A stretch of 64,000 nt of DNA from IMG/VR virus record IMGVR_UViG_3300030102_007626, positions 35,562 through 99,561 of that record. One strand, given 5' to 3'. Both the position numbers and the translations under genes were made by a program. Shown piece by piece: positions 34,373 through 43,745 of this stretch. Position 1 is the stretch's first letter, and the number at the start of each line of letters is the position of its first letter. Source of the stretch: a virus. The notes under the pieces are model-generated. The model made no database searches. It saw only the letters and a program-made list of their open reading frames with translations, and had not been told where the DNA came from.

Positions 34373-34415
34373 AATACTCATATATGTATATCTAACAATA
34401 TTAAAATAAAAGTAT

Positions 34416-34604
34416 ATGCCTAAAGATCAACAACTAACAAGTGTTAAAATTAATAAAACACTTTTTGAAGAATTTAAAGTAGAATGTATTAAAAGAAAAT
34501 TTTCATTTCAAAAACTATCAGAAAGAGCAATTCATCTTTATCTGACAGAAGAAGAATTTAGAAAACAAGTTCATAACCATACTAATTTAAGTTTGGAAAA
34601 ATAA
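34416..34604 (+). CDS. small ribbon-helix-helix-like protein (62 aa)
   Basis: The product has a short strand (LTSVKINKTLFEEFK) followed by two helices (SFQKLSERAIHLYLT), the layout of ribbon-helix-helix DNA-binding proteins. It may be a regulator. No operator is identified. Confidence 0.55.
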   Translation: MPKDQQLTSVKINKTLFEEFKVECIKRKFSFQKLSERAIHLYLTEEEFRKQVHNHTNLSLEK

Positions 34605-34639
34605 ATTAAAAGTTTTATATTTAAAAAATAAAAAGTTAT

Positions 34640-36148
34640 ATGCAAAATACACCTAAATTAAAATTACCTAAACTTAAAAAAGTAGGTGATAAGTTACCAC
34701 AATTTGATGTTTCTAAAAAATTTAAATATCTTCCTAAAAATAAAAGGAAAAAAATCTTATTAATTTGTGATGATATTAGAGTCCATTCAGGAGTTGCAAC
34801 AGTTGCTCGTGAAATAGTAATTAATACTTGTCAACATTTTAATTGGGTACAAGTAGCAGGAGCTATTAAACACCCTGAACAAGGGAAAAAATTTGATTTA
34901 TCTCAGGATGCTAACACAAACGCTAAAATTAATGACTCTTCAGTTATACTTTATCCTGTTGATGGATATGGAAATGCAGATTTAGTTAGACAGTTTATTA
35001 CTATAGAAAAACCTGATGCTGTAATGATTTTTACAGACCCTAGATATTTTGAATGGTTGTTTATGATTGAAAATGAAATTAGAAAGCAAATTCCTATTAT
35101 TTATTTAAATATTTGGGATGATTATCCAACCCCACTCTATAATAAGTCTTTTTATGAATCATGTGATGCACTTTTAGCTATTTCTAAACAAACAAAACTT
35201 ATAAATGAGCTTGTTTTAGGAGATAAAGCAAAAAATAAAGTAATTGAATATGTACCACATGGTTTAAACCATAATATTTATTATCCTCTTGAAAGTGAAA
35301 ATGATTTAAAAGAATTTGAACAATTTAAAAATCAAGTTTTTGGAGGTAAAGAAAAAGATTTTATATTATTTTTTAACTCTAGAAACATTAGAAGAAAACA
35401 AATTCCTGATACGATGCTTGCTTTTAAGTATTTTTTGGATAAATTACCTAAAGAAAAAGCAAATAAATGCAGTTTAATTTTACATACTGAAGTTATAAGT
35501 GAAGCTGGTACTAATTTAGAAGAAGTAAGAAAAATTCTATTTAAAGATTACCCTGAAGCAATTTTATTTTCCCAAAATAAATTAGGAAATAAAGAATTAA
35601 ATTTTATGTATAATTTAGCAGATGCTCAAATTTTACTAACTTCAAATGAAGGTTGGGGATTAACCATAACAGAAGCTATACTAGCAGGTACTCCAATTAT
35701 AGCTAATGTAACTGGTGGAATGCAAGACCAAATGGGATTTGAAGATGAAGATGGTAATTGGTATGACCCAACTCCTAAAGTACCTTCAAACCATACAGGA
35801 AGATATACTAAACATGGAAACTGGGCATTTCCAGTATACCCAACAAATAGATCTTTACAAGGTTCTCCCAAAACTCCTTATATTTGGGATGATAGATGCA
35901 ACCCTGAGGATGCAACTGAACAAATTGTACAGTTATATGAAATGGGGAGAGAAGAAAGAAAACGTAGGGGTAAAGAAGGTAGAAAATGGGCTATAGAAAA
36001 AGTAGGATTTACTAGTGAAGCTATGGCAGAACGCGTAATTAATGCGGTAGATAAACTCTTTAATACGTGGATTCCACGTGAAAAATATGAGTTAATCAAT
36101 GTAAATGAAGTAAAAGAAGACACAATCAATCACGAATTATTATATTAA
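34640..36148 (+). CDS. glycosyltransferase, GT-B (GT4-like)
   Basis: The product (502 aa) has a GT-B layout. The N-terminal Rossmann half starts KKILLICDDIRVHSGVATVAREI. The C-terminal donor half has FFNSRNIRRKQIPDTMLAF and NEGWGLTITEAILAGTPII with the EX7E motif. The N-terminal peptide KLKLPKLKKV recurs at the C-terminus of the next protein through a 30-bp exact repeat. It opens the sugar gene cluster. Confidence 0.82.
   Translation: MQNTPKLKLPKLKKVGDKLPQFDVSKKFKYLPKNKRKKILLICDDIRVHSGVATVAREIVINTCQHFNWVQVAGAIKHPEQGKKFDLSQDANTNAKINDSSVILYPVDGYGNADLVRQFITIEKPDAVMIFTDPRYFEWLFMIENEIRKQIPIIYLNIWDDYPTPLYNKSFYESCDALLAISKQTKLINELVLGDKAKNKVIEYVPHGLNHNIYYPLESENDLKEFEQFKNQVFGGKEKDFILFFNSRNIRRKQIPDTMLAFKYFLDKLPKEKANKCSLILHTEVISEAGTNLEEVRKILFKDYPEAILFSQNKLGNKELNFMYNLADAQILLTSNEGWGLTITEAILAGTPIIANVTGGMQDQMGFEDEDGNWYDPTPKVPSNHTGRYTKHGNWAFPVYPTNRSLQGSPKTPYIWDDRCNPEDATEQIVQLYEMGREERKRRGKEGRKWAIEKVGFTSEAMAERVINAVDKLFNTWIPREKYELINVNEVKEDTINHELLY
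34656..34685 (+). repeat. 30-bp direct repeat in glycosyltransferase genes (copy 1)
   Basis: Bases 34656-34685 are identical to 37386-37415 and in the same frame, encoding LKLPKLKKV. The copy here is near the N-terminus. Confidence 0.88.
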
Positions 36149-36154
36149 AAAGTT

Positions 36155-37423
36155 ATGAACAAACCAGTATTTGTAATAAGTTGTCCTATTGATACTTACT
36201 CTGGATATGGAGCAAGGTCAAGAGATATAGTTAAAGCAATTATAGAATTAGAAAAATATGATGTAAAAATCTTATCTCAAAAATGGGGAAATACTCCTTT
36301 TGGGTTTATTAAAGATAACCCTGAATGGGGATTTTTAGTTCCCTTAATTTTACAACAACCCCAACTCCCCTCTCAACCAGAAGTTTGGGCTCAAATTACA
36401 GTTCCAAATGAATTTCAAAAAGTGGGTAAATACAATATTGGAATTACAGCAGGCATTGAAACAACAATAGCACCCGCTGAATGGGTTGAAGGTTGTAAAA
36501 GAATGGATTTAGTTTTAGGTTCTTCTAAACACACTATTGATGTTTTAAAAAATAGTAAATTTGAAAAAAGAGATAAACAGACTAACCAACAAGTAGGGAT
36601 TATAGAATGGAAAGGAGATAGTGAGATAATGTTTGAAGGAGCTGATACTGAAGTGTACAAGCCCCTTACATCAACATTTGATTTATCTAATGTAAAAGAA
36701 TCATTTGCTTATTTATTTGTAGGGCATTGGATGCAAGGAGATTTAGGTGAAGATAGAAAAAATGTAGGACTATTAATAAAAGCGTTTTTTGAAACTTTTA
36801 AAAATAAATCTAAAAAACCTGCCCTTATTTTAAAAACCTCTCAAGTTGGATCATCTTATATGGATAGGGATGCTATAATTAAAAAAATCCAAATGATTAA
36901 AGCTACTTGTAAATCTAAAAATTTACCTAATGTATATTTACTTCACGGTGAATTTACTAATAAAGAAATGAATGAAATTTATAATCATTCTAAAATTAAA
37001 GCAATGGTTAATTTAACTAAAGGAGAAGGATTTGGTAGACCATTACTTGAATTTTCTTTAACAAACAAACCACTTCTAACAACAAATTGGAGTGGGCATA
37101 TAGACTACCTAAACCCAGAGTTTACAACACTACTTTCTGGTAGTTTAAAAGAAGTACACCCTTCAGCTGCAAATAATATGTTACTAAAAGAAGCACAATG
37201 GTTTAATGTTGATACAGGTCAAGTAGGACACTATTTAAAAGATATATTTGAAAATTATAAAAAATATAAAGATTTAGCTAAACGACAAGGTTATTATAGC
37301 AGAACAAATTTTTCATTTGAAAAGATGAAAGAAAAATTAGGTAAAGTACTTGAAGAAAAAACAGCTAAAATTCCTAAACAGGTAGAATTAAAATTACCTA
37401 AACTTAAAAAAGTAGAAGCATGA
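36155..37423 (+). CDS. glycosyltransferase, GT-B
   Basis: The product (422 aa) has a GT-B fold. The N-terminus includes DTYSGYGARSRDIVKAI. The donor half has LFVGHWMQGDLGEDRKNVG and NLTKGEGFGRPLLEFSLTNK, with the acidic donor-site residues of GT4-like enzymes. It ends KQVELKLPKLKKVEA, the repeated peptide. It overlaps the next gene by four bases. Confidence 0.8.
   Translation: MNKPVFVISCPIDTYSGYGARSRDIVKAIIELEKYDVKILSQKWGNTPFGFIKDNPEWGFLVPLILQQPQLPSQPEVWAQITVPNEFQKVGKYNIGITAGIETTIAPAEWVEGCKRMDLVLGSSKHTIDVLKNSKFEKRDKQTNQQVGIIEWKGDSEIMFEGADTEVYKPLTSTFDLSNVKESFAYLFVGHWMQGDLGEDRKNVGLLIKAFFETFKNKSKKPALILKTSQVGSSYMDRDAIIKKIQMIKATCKSKNLPNVYLLHGEFTNKEMNEIYNHSKIKAMVNLTKGEGFGRPLLEFSLTNKPLLTTNWSGHIDYLNPEFTTLLSGSLKEVHPSAANNMLLKEAQWFNVDTGQVGHYLKDIFENYKKYKDLAKRQGYYSRTNFSFEKMKEKLGKVLEEKTAKIPKQVELKLPKLKKVEA
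37386..37415 (+). repeat. 30-bp direct repeat in glycosyltransferase genes (copy 2)
   Basis: Exact copy of 34656-34685, encoding the C-terminal LKLPKLKKV of the second glycosyltransferase. Confidence 0.88.
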
Positions 37424-37884
37424 AACATGAAGCAATAATTGATTGCCCTAAATCAGGAGGTGATCTATGTTATAAAATCCAAATTAATCAAGATATCACA
37501 AATTATATGAGTTTAAGTTGTGGGTTTTGGACTAATAGTTTAATGAAACCAGGTAAAGAATTTTATGAACACCAAATGTCTACTTTACCTGAATTATATA
37601 TTGATTTGGCTTGGGAAGACCCTGATACAAAAATGGTTTGGATACCAAACACAATTAATGAACCAGGAGTTGGAATGATATTTGCTAATGGGACTAATAA
37701 AAATGATTGGGGATGGGCAGCAGTTAAAGCTATAAAAGTCCCTGAAGAAGATAAAGAAAAATATCCTGTACCAGGTAAAGAAGGAGAATTTATGGAATTT
37801 AGAATGGATATGGATAATATGAAAATGTTCCCAGAAAGAGAATATATAGATGCTTTATCTCATGTTGGAATTATACCAGAATAA
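37420..37884 (+). CDS. unrecognised protein in the sugar cluster (154 aa)
   Basis: The product has a cysteine pair near the start (CPKSGGDLC), an aromatic core (YIDLAWEDPDTKMVWIPN) and a Met-rich end. No family is recognised. It overlaps the glycosyltransferase by four bases and may act with it. Confidence 0.65.
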   Translation: MKHEAIIDCPKSGGDLCYKIQINQDITNYMSLSCGFWTNSLMKPGKEFYEHQMSTLPELYIDLAWEDPDTKMVWIPNTINEPGVGMIFANGTNKNDWGWAAVKAIKVPEEDKEKYPVPGKEGEFMEFRMDMDNMKMFPEREYIDALSHVGIIPE

Positions 37885-37912
37885 GTAGGTATTTTAATAA
37901 AAGTTTTGTATA
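37882..37912 (+). promoter_or_regulatory. possible promoter, variant upstream box
   Basis: TAAGTA, then TTTGTATA 17 bases later, precede the gene at 37940. The downstream box and spacing match the GGAATA class; the upstream box is weak. Confidence 0.35.
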
Positions 37913-37939
37913 TTTTAGTATATTAAAAATAAAAGTTAT

Positions 37940-38188
37940 ATGACAAGATTAACAGTACACCTAGAAGAACCTATTTTTGTTGAAGTAGACCAAACAAATA
38001 TTGGTACTAAAGAAAATGTTGTTCTTAAACCTAAAAAAAGAAAGTGTATTCAAAACACTTTATCCTTTAAAAACATTTCTGAAAACGAAGCAGGTAGAAT
38101 TATTTCTGATATTCGAAAAAATCATGGAATTGCTAAATGGAAAGAAGGTAAGAGAAAAGGGCAAGAAATGATTTATATAGTAAAATAA
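37940..38188 (+). CDS. unrecognised basic protein (82 aa)
   Basis: The product has a strand-rich start (RLTVHLEEPIFVEVD), a basic linker (KPKKRKC), a helix (SENEAGRIISDIRKNHG) and a basic end. No motif is recognised. It has its own promoter-like element. Confidence 0.65.
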   Translation: MTRLTVHLEEPIFVEVDQTNIGTKENVVLKPKKRKCIQNTLSFKNISENEAGRIISDIRKNHGIAKWKEGKRKGQEMIYIVK

Positions 38189-38193
38189 AAGTT

Positions 38194-38814
38194 ATGAAAA
38201 TAAGTTATGCAATTACAGTATGCAATGAGTTTGTAGAAATACAACGTTTAGTTAATTTTTTAGTTAAAAATAAACAACAAAAAGATGAAATAGTTATTCT
38301 TTATGATGAATCAAATGGAGATATTGAAATAGAAAACTATTTAAGATCCCATTCAGTCAATGGGGAATTTAATTGGCATAAAGATAAATTTAAAGGACAC
38401 TTTGCAGATTGGAAAAATAAATTAGCATCGTTTTGTAATGGTGATTATATATTTCAAATTGATGCTGATGAAATGATATCCCCCTATACAATAGATAATA
38501 TTGGAATGGTATTACAATATAATAGTGTAGATGTAATTAAAGTTCCAAGAATAAATACTGTTGAAGGGCTTACTCAAGAACATATTAATAAATGGGGTTG
38601 GGGTATAAATGAACAAGGTTGGGTTAATTTTCCTGACTACCAGTGGAGAGTTTATAAAAATAATGGTAAGATTAAATGGGTAAATAAAGTACATGAAGTA
38701 CTTGAAGGTTATAAAACCATGTCGTATCTTCCAACAGAAGAAGAGTGGTGTTTACAACACCCTAAAACAATAAAAAGACAAGAAAAACAAAACGAGTTGT
38801 ATGGTAAATTATGA
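38194..38814 (+). CDS. glycosyltransferase family 2-like
   Basis: The product (206 aa) starts with the GT2 nucleotide-sugar strand (SYAITVCNEF), has the DXD-type metal motif in IFQIDADEM near 92, and an aromatic acceptor region (WGWGINEQGWVNFPDYQWRV). It overlaps the next gene by four bases. Confidence 0.82.
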   Translation: MKISYAITVCNEFVEIQRLVNFLVKNKQQKDEIVILYDESNGDIEIENYLRSHSVNGEFNWHKDKFKGHFADWKNKLASFCNGDYIFQIDADEMISPYTIDNIGMVLQYNSVDVIKVPRINTVEGLTQEHINKWGWGINEQGWVNFPDYQWRVYKNNGKIKWVNKVHEVLEGYKTMSYLPTEEEWCLQHPKTIKRQEKQNELYGKL

Positions 38815-39977
38815 AAAATATAGTTATATTTGCTTCCGATACTAAACATGCAAGTTATTTAAATAGTATTATAAATAAAGGATGGAATGATCCTACTTTA
38901 AACATATTTTATATGATATGTAATAATACTTTAATTAAAAATCCTTCAACCCAACAGTCATTTTATTCTATTAATAATAACCTTAAAGAGACAGATTCTA
39001 TTGTCCCCCACTTCTCAAACACACTAAACTTAAACCTCCCCTTCAAACCAGACTGGTTAATACTAAGTAGAGAAAGATGGTTCCCTGAAGATCATATAAT
39101 ACAGGAATTTAAACAAAAATGGAATACTAAAGTTGCATTAGTTGAACCCAACTCAGCTTTTATAAACAGTGTTAATCAGTTCCTAGAATCAGAAAGTAAA
39201 AATAATTTTGTAAAAAATATAGATGTTTGGTTTGATCATAGTGAATTTATTAAAAATCAAAGAAAATTATTAGGATTTAAAGGTAATAGTGTTGTAGTAG
39301 GAAATCCTAAATATGATCAAAACTTAGATGTTGAAGAATCTGAGTTAGAGTATTTAAAAAAACACTATAATATAGACTCCAATAAAAAACAAGTAATATT
39401 TTATACCTTTATTAACAAGTTTAGATATAAACTGTTTGATGAGTTTATAAAATTTAAAGATGCCCACCCTGAATATCAGTATTTTGTAAAACCTTATCCA
39501 AAAGAACCTTTTGAAAATTTAAGAAATGAATACTTTCCTAAGTTTATTGTTGAAGGTGTAACCCCTATTTTAGAAGAATCTCATATTTGGGGAATGTATA
39601 ATATATGTGATATTCATATAGGTGCTATTAGTTCTGTTATGTATCCTTCATATCTTTTAAATAAAGAAGTACATGATTTTTCTTCTCAAATAGGCTATTT
39701 TAATGACTTAGATAGTAATCAAGATATAATAAATAACTCGGGAGGAGATGAAGAAAAGTTAGATTTATGGAAAAGGGTGTTTAACATTAGTAGTGAAGAA
39801 TTTAAACAGATGACTTCAAAAGAAAAAATGTTACCTATGTTAAAAAATAATAAAAATGTTATTAGATTTTTATCTGATTCAACAACTCACAGTAAAGATA
39901 TATTAAAAATATATGATGAATTTAATGATGGTAAAGCATCTCAAAGAATTTTAAACTACATAAAGAATGAAAAATAA
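38811..39977 (+). CDS. GT-B-like surface-carbohydrate protein
   Basis: The product (388 aa) contains VVVGNPKYDQ near 162 and KPYPKEP near 222. An IHIGAISSVMYPSYLLNKEV stretch near 266 resembles donor-binding loops of CDP-glycerol phosphotransferases and related surface-polysaccharide enzymes. Specificity is unknown. It overlaps the dehydratase gene by 11 bases. Confidence 0.5.
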   Translation: MKNIVIFASDTKHASYLNSIINKGWNDPTLNIFYMICNNTLIKNPSTQQSFYSINNNLKETDSIVPHFSNTLNLNLPFKPDWLILSRERWFPEDHIIQEFKQKWNTKVALVEPNSAFINSVNQFLESESKNNFVKNIDVWFDHSEFIKNQRKLLGFKGNSVVVGNPKYDQNLDVEESELEYLKKHYNIDSNKKQVIFYTFINKFRYKLFDEFIKFKDAHPEYQYFVKPYPKEPFENLRNEYFPKFIVEGVTPILEESHIWGMYNICDIHIGAISSVMYPSYLLNKEVHDFSSQIGYFNDLDSNQDIINNSGGDEEKLDLWKRVFNISSEEFKQMTSKEKMLPMLKNNKNVIRFLSDSTTHSKDILKIYDEFNDGKASQRILNYIKNEK

Positions 39978-40932
39978 AACAATTTTAATTACAGGGGGGA
40001 CAGGATCTTTAGGTAAGGCTTTAATTAAACGTCTTAATAAAAATAATACTATTATAGTATATAGTCGAGATGAAGGCAAACAAGCGTTAGAATTTGGACA
40101 TGATCCTTCTATTATTAGAGTAATAGGTGATGTTAGGGATTTTGATAAACTAAATATTACTTTACAACGCCATAAAGTAGATTATGTCATACACACAGCG
40201 GCTTTAAAACGGATAGATGATATGGAATTTTATCCCGATGAATGTGTTAAAACAAACATTAATGGGTCTGAAAATGTAGCTAGAGCAGCATTAGAGAACA
40301 AGATAAAAAAGTGTATTTTAGTATCAACAGATAAAGCTTGCCAACCAGTAAATGTATATGGCTCAAGTAAATTTATTGCTGAACGTATTTTTACTAATTA
40401 TGATTACCATTCAACTGATACCATTTTTGCCTCTGTTAGGTATGGAAATGTAATAGCATCTCGTGGTTCATTTGTTCCTTTATTTATGGAATGGATTAAA
40501 AATAAGCAAACTATAAGAGTAACATCTGAAGAAATGACACGTTTTTTATTCACTTTAGATGATGCTGTAGACGCTGTATTAGGTGCTTTAGAAAATGCTA
40601 AAGGTGGTGAAGTATTTGTTCCACAAATTAACTCTTACACTTTACCTACTTGTATTAAAGCTTTAGAAAAGATTACAAATAAAAAATCAAACACAACAGT
40701 TATAGGCCTTCGCCCAGGAGAAAAATTACATGAAGATATGTTAGCGGAAACAGAATTACCTTTTACATATCAAGTACCCAATGTTAATTTATTACAAATC
40801 AGACCACAATATACAAATAAAACGTACCAAGACTGGGAAAAATATAATGGTCCTCATTTTAATTCAGAATTATGGGTAAAAGAAGATATTGAAGAATTAA
40901 TAGAATTAATTAATAAAGGTTTAAAATGTTAA
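39967..40932 (+). CDS. NAD-dependent UDP-sugar 4,6-dehydratase (PseB/CapD-like)
   Basis: The product (321 aa) is an extended SDR enzyme. The nucleotide-binding motif is TGGTGSLG near 8. The catalytic block reads STDKACQPVNVYGSSK with YXXXK, and GLRPGEKLHEDML is the family end motif. PseB-like enzymes make UDP-4-keto-6-deoxy sugars from UDP-GlcNAc as the first step of pseudaminic or related nonulosonic acids. An aminotransferase and a synthase gene follow. Confidence 0.85.
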   Translation: MKNKTILITGGTGSLGKALIKRLNKNNTIIVYSRDEGKQALEFGHDPSIIRVIGDVRDFDKLNITLQRHKVDYVIHTAALKRIDDMEFYPDECVKTNINGSENVARAALENKIKKCILVSTDKACQPVNVYGSSKFIAERIFTNYDYHSTDTIFASVRYGNVIASRGSFVPLFMEWIKNKQTIRVTSEEMTRFLFTLDDAVDAVLGALENAKGGEVFVPQINSYTLPTCIKALEKITNKKSNTTVIGLRPGEKLHEDMLAETELPFTYQVPNVNLLQIRPQYTNKTYQDWEKYNGPHFNSELWVKEDIEELIELINKGLKC

Positions 40933-41906
40933 AACATTCTTTTTTATCTAACTCAATCTCAAACATAACCCAAACTATCCAATCAGGAAATATTGGATTT
41001 GGACCCTTAGTAAAACAATTAGAATCTTCTTTTAATACAATAAATAACCAACATAACATAGCTACAAACTCAGCATCTGCTGCTGCTTTTATGATATTTG
41101 CTTATTTAAAAGAAAAACATGGAAGGTGTGAAGTATATGTACCTTCATTAACTTTTAATTCTCCTGTTTGGGCAGCTAAACATTTTGATCATAAAATAAT
41201 ATTTGTGGATGTTAATGATGAGCTTTTATTTGACTGTAGTGACTATTTAGAAAAAAGTACAACCCCATCATGGAAAGATCCTACAGGGTTAAAAAAAGTA
41301 GTTATGCCTACTCTATATGGTGGGATTAGTAATATTGAGGGATGGAAATTAAGAGGTGATGAGATAGTTGTTGTAGATGCTGCACACTGTCCTACCCCAA
41401 CAATAAAATATGATTTTGCGTTTACATCATTCCACCCAACAAAACCTATTTGTAGTCCTGATGGTGGAATGATATTTACTCCTAATAAAGAAGCAGCTGA
41501 TTATTTTTATTTATATAGAAATTTTGGGAGAAAAAATTTATCTGAAGGGTATGACATAATTCAAAATGGGTTTAAATTTTATATGAATAATTTAAGTGCT
41601 GCAATTGCTTTAGAAAGTTTAAAGAATTATAGTAAAAATTTAAAAATTAGAAAAAAGAATTTTATCTTAATACAAGATAAATTTGAAGGAAGATTTTTAA
41701 AACATGATGAAAATTCTTCATATTATTTTGCAACATTAATAACAGATCAAGCAGATTTTTTAAAAAATAAATACCAAACAAATAAACATTATCCTATGTT
41801 ACATAAAACTACATACTATGATAATTGTAACTTACCTAACACTGAAAGATTACACCCAAAAATAGTTAATTTACCATTATATGACATCAACATTTATAAT
41901 AGCTGA
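40926..41906 (+). CDS. DegT/DnrJ/EryC1-type sugar aminotransferase (PseC-like)
   Basis: The product (326 aa) is a PLP enzyme that would aminate the 4-keto sugar. The PLP lysine lies in FTSFHPTKPICSPDGGMI, and the Asp of VVVDAAHC holds the ring nitrogen. The protein is shorter than usual (about 370) and stops just after the VNLPLYD motif, which in relatives is followed by a last helix. Its final 26 bases also encode the start of the next gene, so the tail may have been lost as the overlap formed. Confidence 0.82.
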   Translation: MLKHSFLSNSISNITQTIQSGNIGFGPLVKQLESSFNTINNQHNIATNSASAAAFMIFAYLKEKHGRCEVYVPSLTFNSPVWAAKHFDHKIIFVDVNDELLFDCSDYLEKSTTPSWKDPTGLKKVVMPTLYGGISNIEGWKLRGDEIVVVDAAHCPTPTIKYDFAFTSFHPTKPICSPDGGMIFTPNKEAADYFYLYRNFGRKNLSEGYDIIQNGFKFYMNNLSAAIALESLKNYSKNLKIRKKNFILIQDKFEGRFLKHDENSSYYFATLITDQADFLKNKYQTNKHYPMLHKTTYYDNCNLPNTERLHPKIVNLPLYDINIYNS

Positions 41907-42891
41907 AGCAGGAGCTAACCATAATCGTAATTTTAAACAAGCATTATCTTTAATTGATGTTGCTGTTGAAAGTGGGGCAGATGCTTGTAAATTTCAAACA
42001 TATACCGCAGATAAACTATTTTCAACTAAAAGTAAAAAAGTTAATGGGTTTGATGTTTTAAATATGTTTAAGGACATAGAATTACCCAGAACTTGGCAAT
42101 ATGATTTAAAACAATATTGTGATGAAAAAAATATTGAATTTATGTCAACTCCATTTGACGAGGAGGCTGTAGATGAATTATATAAATTAGGAGTAAAACG
42201 GTTTAAAATAGCTGGGTTTGAATCAACAGATTTAAGATTTATTAAATATGTAGCTTCAACTAAATTACCTATCATTATATCCGCAGGTATAGGTACTAAT
42301 ATAGATTTTATTAAGAATATATTAGAAACTTGTTATAACGTAGGGTGTGAAGATGTTACTATATTACATTGTAATAATGGATATCCTACTAATATAGAAG
42401 AAACAAACTTATTAACAATCCCCCAAATAAAAAATAAATATAATATTAAAGTAGGTTTTTCGGATCATACTTTAGACACTTTAACCCCTTCATTAGCGGT
42501 AGCTATAGGGGCAGAAGTAATTGAAAAACATTATACATTATCAAAAAAACTATCTGGTCCTGACCATCACTTTGCTTTAGAACCCCATGAGTTAAAACAA
42601 ATGGTAAAAAATATAAGACATACCGAAAAAACATTAACAGTTAAAAGTGATTTAACTATAAGTGAAAAACTTAATTGGCAAGGGCAAAGATCTATTATTT
42701 TAAAAAAAGATGTTAAAAAGGGGGATTTAGTAAATGAACAAACAATTACTACTAAAAGACCCTATTATTCTAATTCAATACATGCAAAATATTACTTGGA
42801 TTTTGTTGGAAAAGGTTATACATTTAACCAAGATATAAATAAAGATGAATTTTTAAAAACAAAAAATATTAATTATGGTAAAAAGAACTGA
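41881..42891 (+). CDS. NeuB/PseI-type nonulosonic acid synthase
   Basis: The product (336 aa) condenses a hexosamine with phosphoenolpyruvate to a nine-carbon sialic-type acid. The TIM-barrel shows FIIAEAGANHN at the start, DACKFQTY near 35, STPFDEEAVD near 90, and VGFSDHTLD and GAEVIEKHYTL near the metal site. An antifreeze-like SAF domain forms the last 60 residues (RSIILKKDVKKGD). Whether it makes pseudaminic, legionaminic or neuraminic acid cannot be told by eye. Confidence 0.9.
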   Translation: MTSTFIIAEAGANHNRNFKQALSLIDVAVESGADACKFQTYTADKLFSTKSKKVNGFDVLNMFKDIELPRTWQYDLKQYCDEKNIEFMSTPFDEEAVDELYKLGVKRFKIAGFESTDLRFIKYVASTKLPIIISAGIGTNIDFIKNILETCYNVGCEDVTILHCNNGYPTNIEETNLLTIPQIKNKYNIKVGFSDHTLDTLTPSLAVAIGAEVIEKHYTLSKKLSGPDHHFALEPHELKQMVKNIRHTEKTLTVKSDLTISEKLNWQGQRSIILKKDVKKGDLVNEQTITTKRPYYSNSIHAKYYLDFVGKGYTFNQDINKDEFLKTKNINYGKKN

Positions 42892-43069
42892 TTTAGATAT
42901 TATTAATGAAATAGAAACGATACGTTCTAAAAATAATATTAATTGGATGGATGTTGTTAGATTATGTTTTGAATTAGCCCCAGACAGAGCTCGAAAATTA
43001 TTTTCAGAAATAAAAGAATGTGATAGAAAAATACAAAAATTAAGTGACGATTTAGCTAATAATGGGTAA
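42875..43069 (+). CDS. unrecognised small helical protein (64 aa)
   Basis: The product is helical and charged, with a tail of possible coiled coil (KECDRKIQKLSDDLA). It overlaps neuB-like and cytidylyltransferase genes at both ends, so it is probably co-translated. Function is unknown. Confidence 0.65.
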   Translation: MVKRTDLDIINEIETIRSKNNINWMDVVRLCFELAPDRARKLFSEIKECDRKIQKLSDDLANNG

Positions 43070-43745
43070 AGATATAAGAGACATATGTTTTATTATTCAA
43101 TCTAGGTTAGATTCTAAAAGATTACCAGGTAAAATGTTAAAACCATTTGCTAATTCTAATTTATTTGAAATTACAATTAATAAATTAGTAAATTGTAGTT
43201 TTATACCTAATGAAAATATTTATTTGTCTTTATATGATGAAGAATTAATTTCAGTAGGAAAAAAATACCCTGTAAATATATTTAAACGTTCTAAAGAATC
43301 TGTTAGTGAATCAAAAGAACCTAAGGTAGTGTCAGAATGGGGTTGGAAATTACCACATAAATGGTTTATAACTATAAATGCATGTACTCCTCTTCTTACT
43401 GAAAAAACTATAACTAATTTTACTAAACATTTTTTAAAATCTTCAAATAAAAGTTTATTTGCAGTACATAAAAAAAATAATTTTTATTGGGATAATAAAG
43501 GAAATATGATTACTAAATACCCTGGCTCTTTGGATAGTAAATTAGTAAATAGTACTTTTGAAGCAGCTCATTGTCTGTATGCCGGATGCAAAAACGATTT
43601 AAGTAATAATACATATTTAGGAGATTTTACTTTTAACTATCCTGAACTTTATATAGTTCATGAAAAAGAAACTTTTGATATAGATGAACCTTGGCAGTTT
43701 CCTGTAGTTGAAATATTATATAACAATAAAAACCAATTTTTATGA
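43062..43745 (+). CDS. cytidylyltransferase-like protein (SpsF/NeuA type)
   Basis: The product (227 aa) begins with the nucleotide-binding motif FIIQSRLDSKRLPGKML of SpsF-type cytidylyltransferases. The ending DIDEPWQFPVVEILY matches sugar-nucleotide cytidylyltransferases. It would activate the nonulosonic acid as a CMP-sugar. It overlaps the next gene by four bases. Confidence 0.78.
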   Translation: MGKDIRDICFIIQSRLDSKRLPGKMLKPFANSNLFEITINKLVNCSFIPNENIYLSLYDEELISVGKKYPVNIFKRSKESVSESKEPKVVSEWGWKLPHKWFITINACTPLLTEKTITNFTKHFLKSSNKSLFAVHKKNNFYWDNKGNMITKYPGSLDSKLVNSTFEAAHCLYAGCKNDLSNNTYLGDFTFNYPELYIVHEKETFDIDEPWQFPVVEILYNNKNQFL

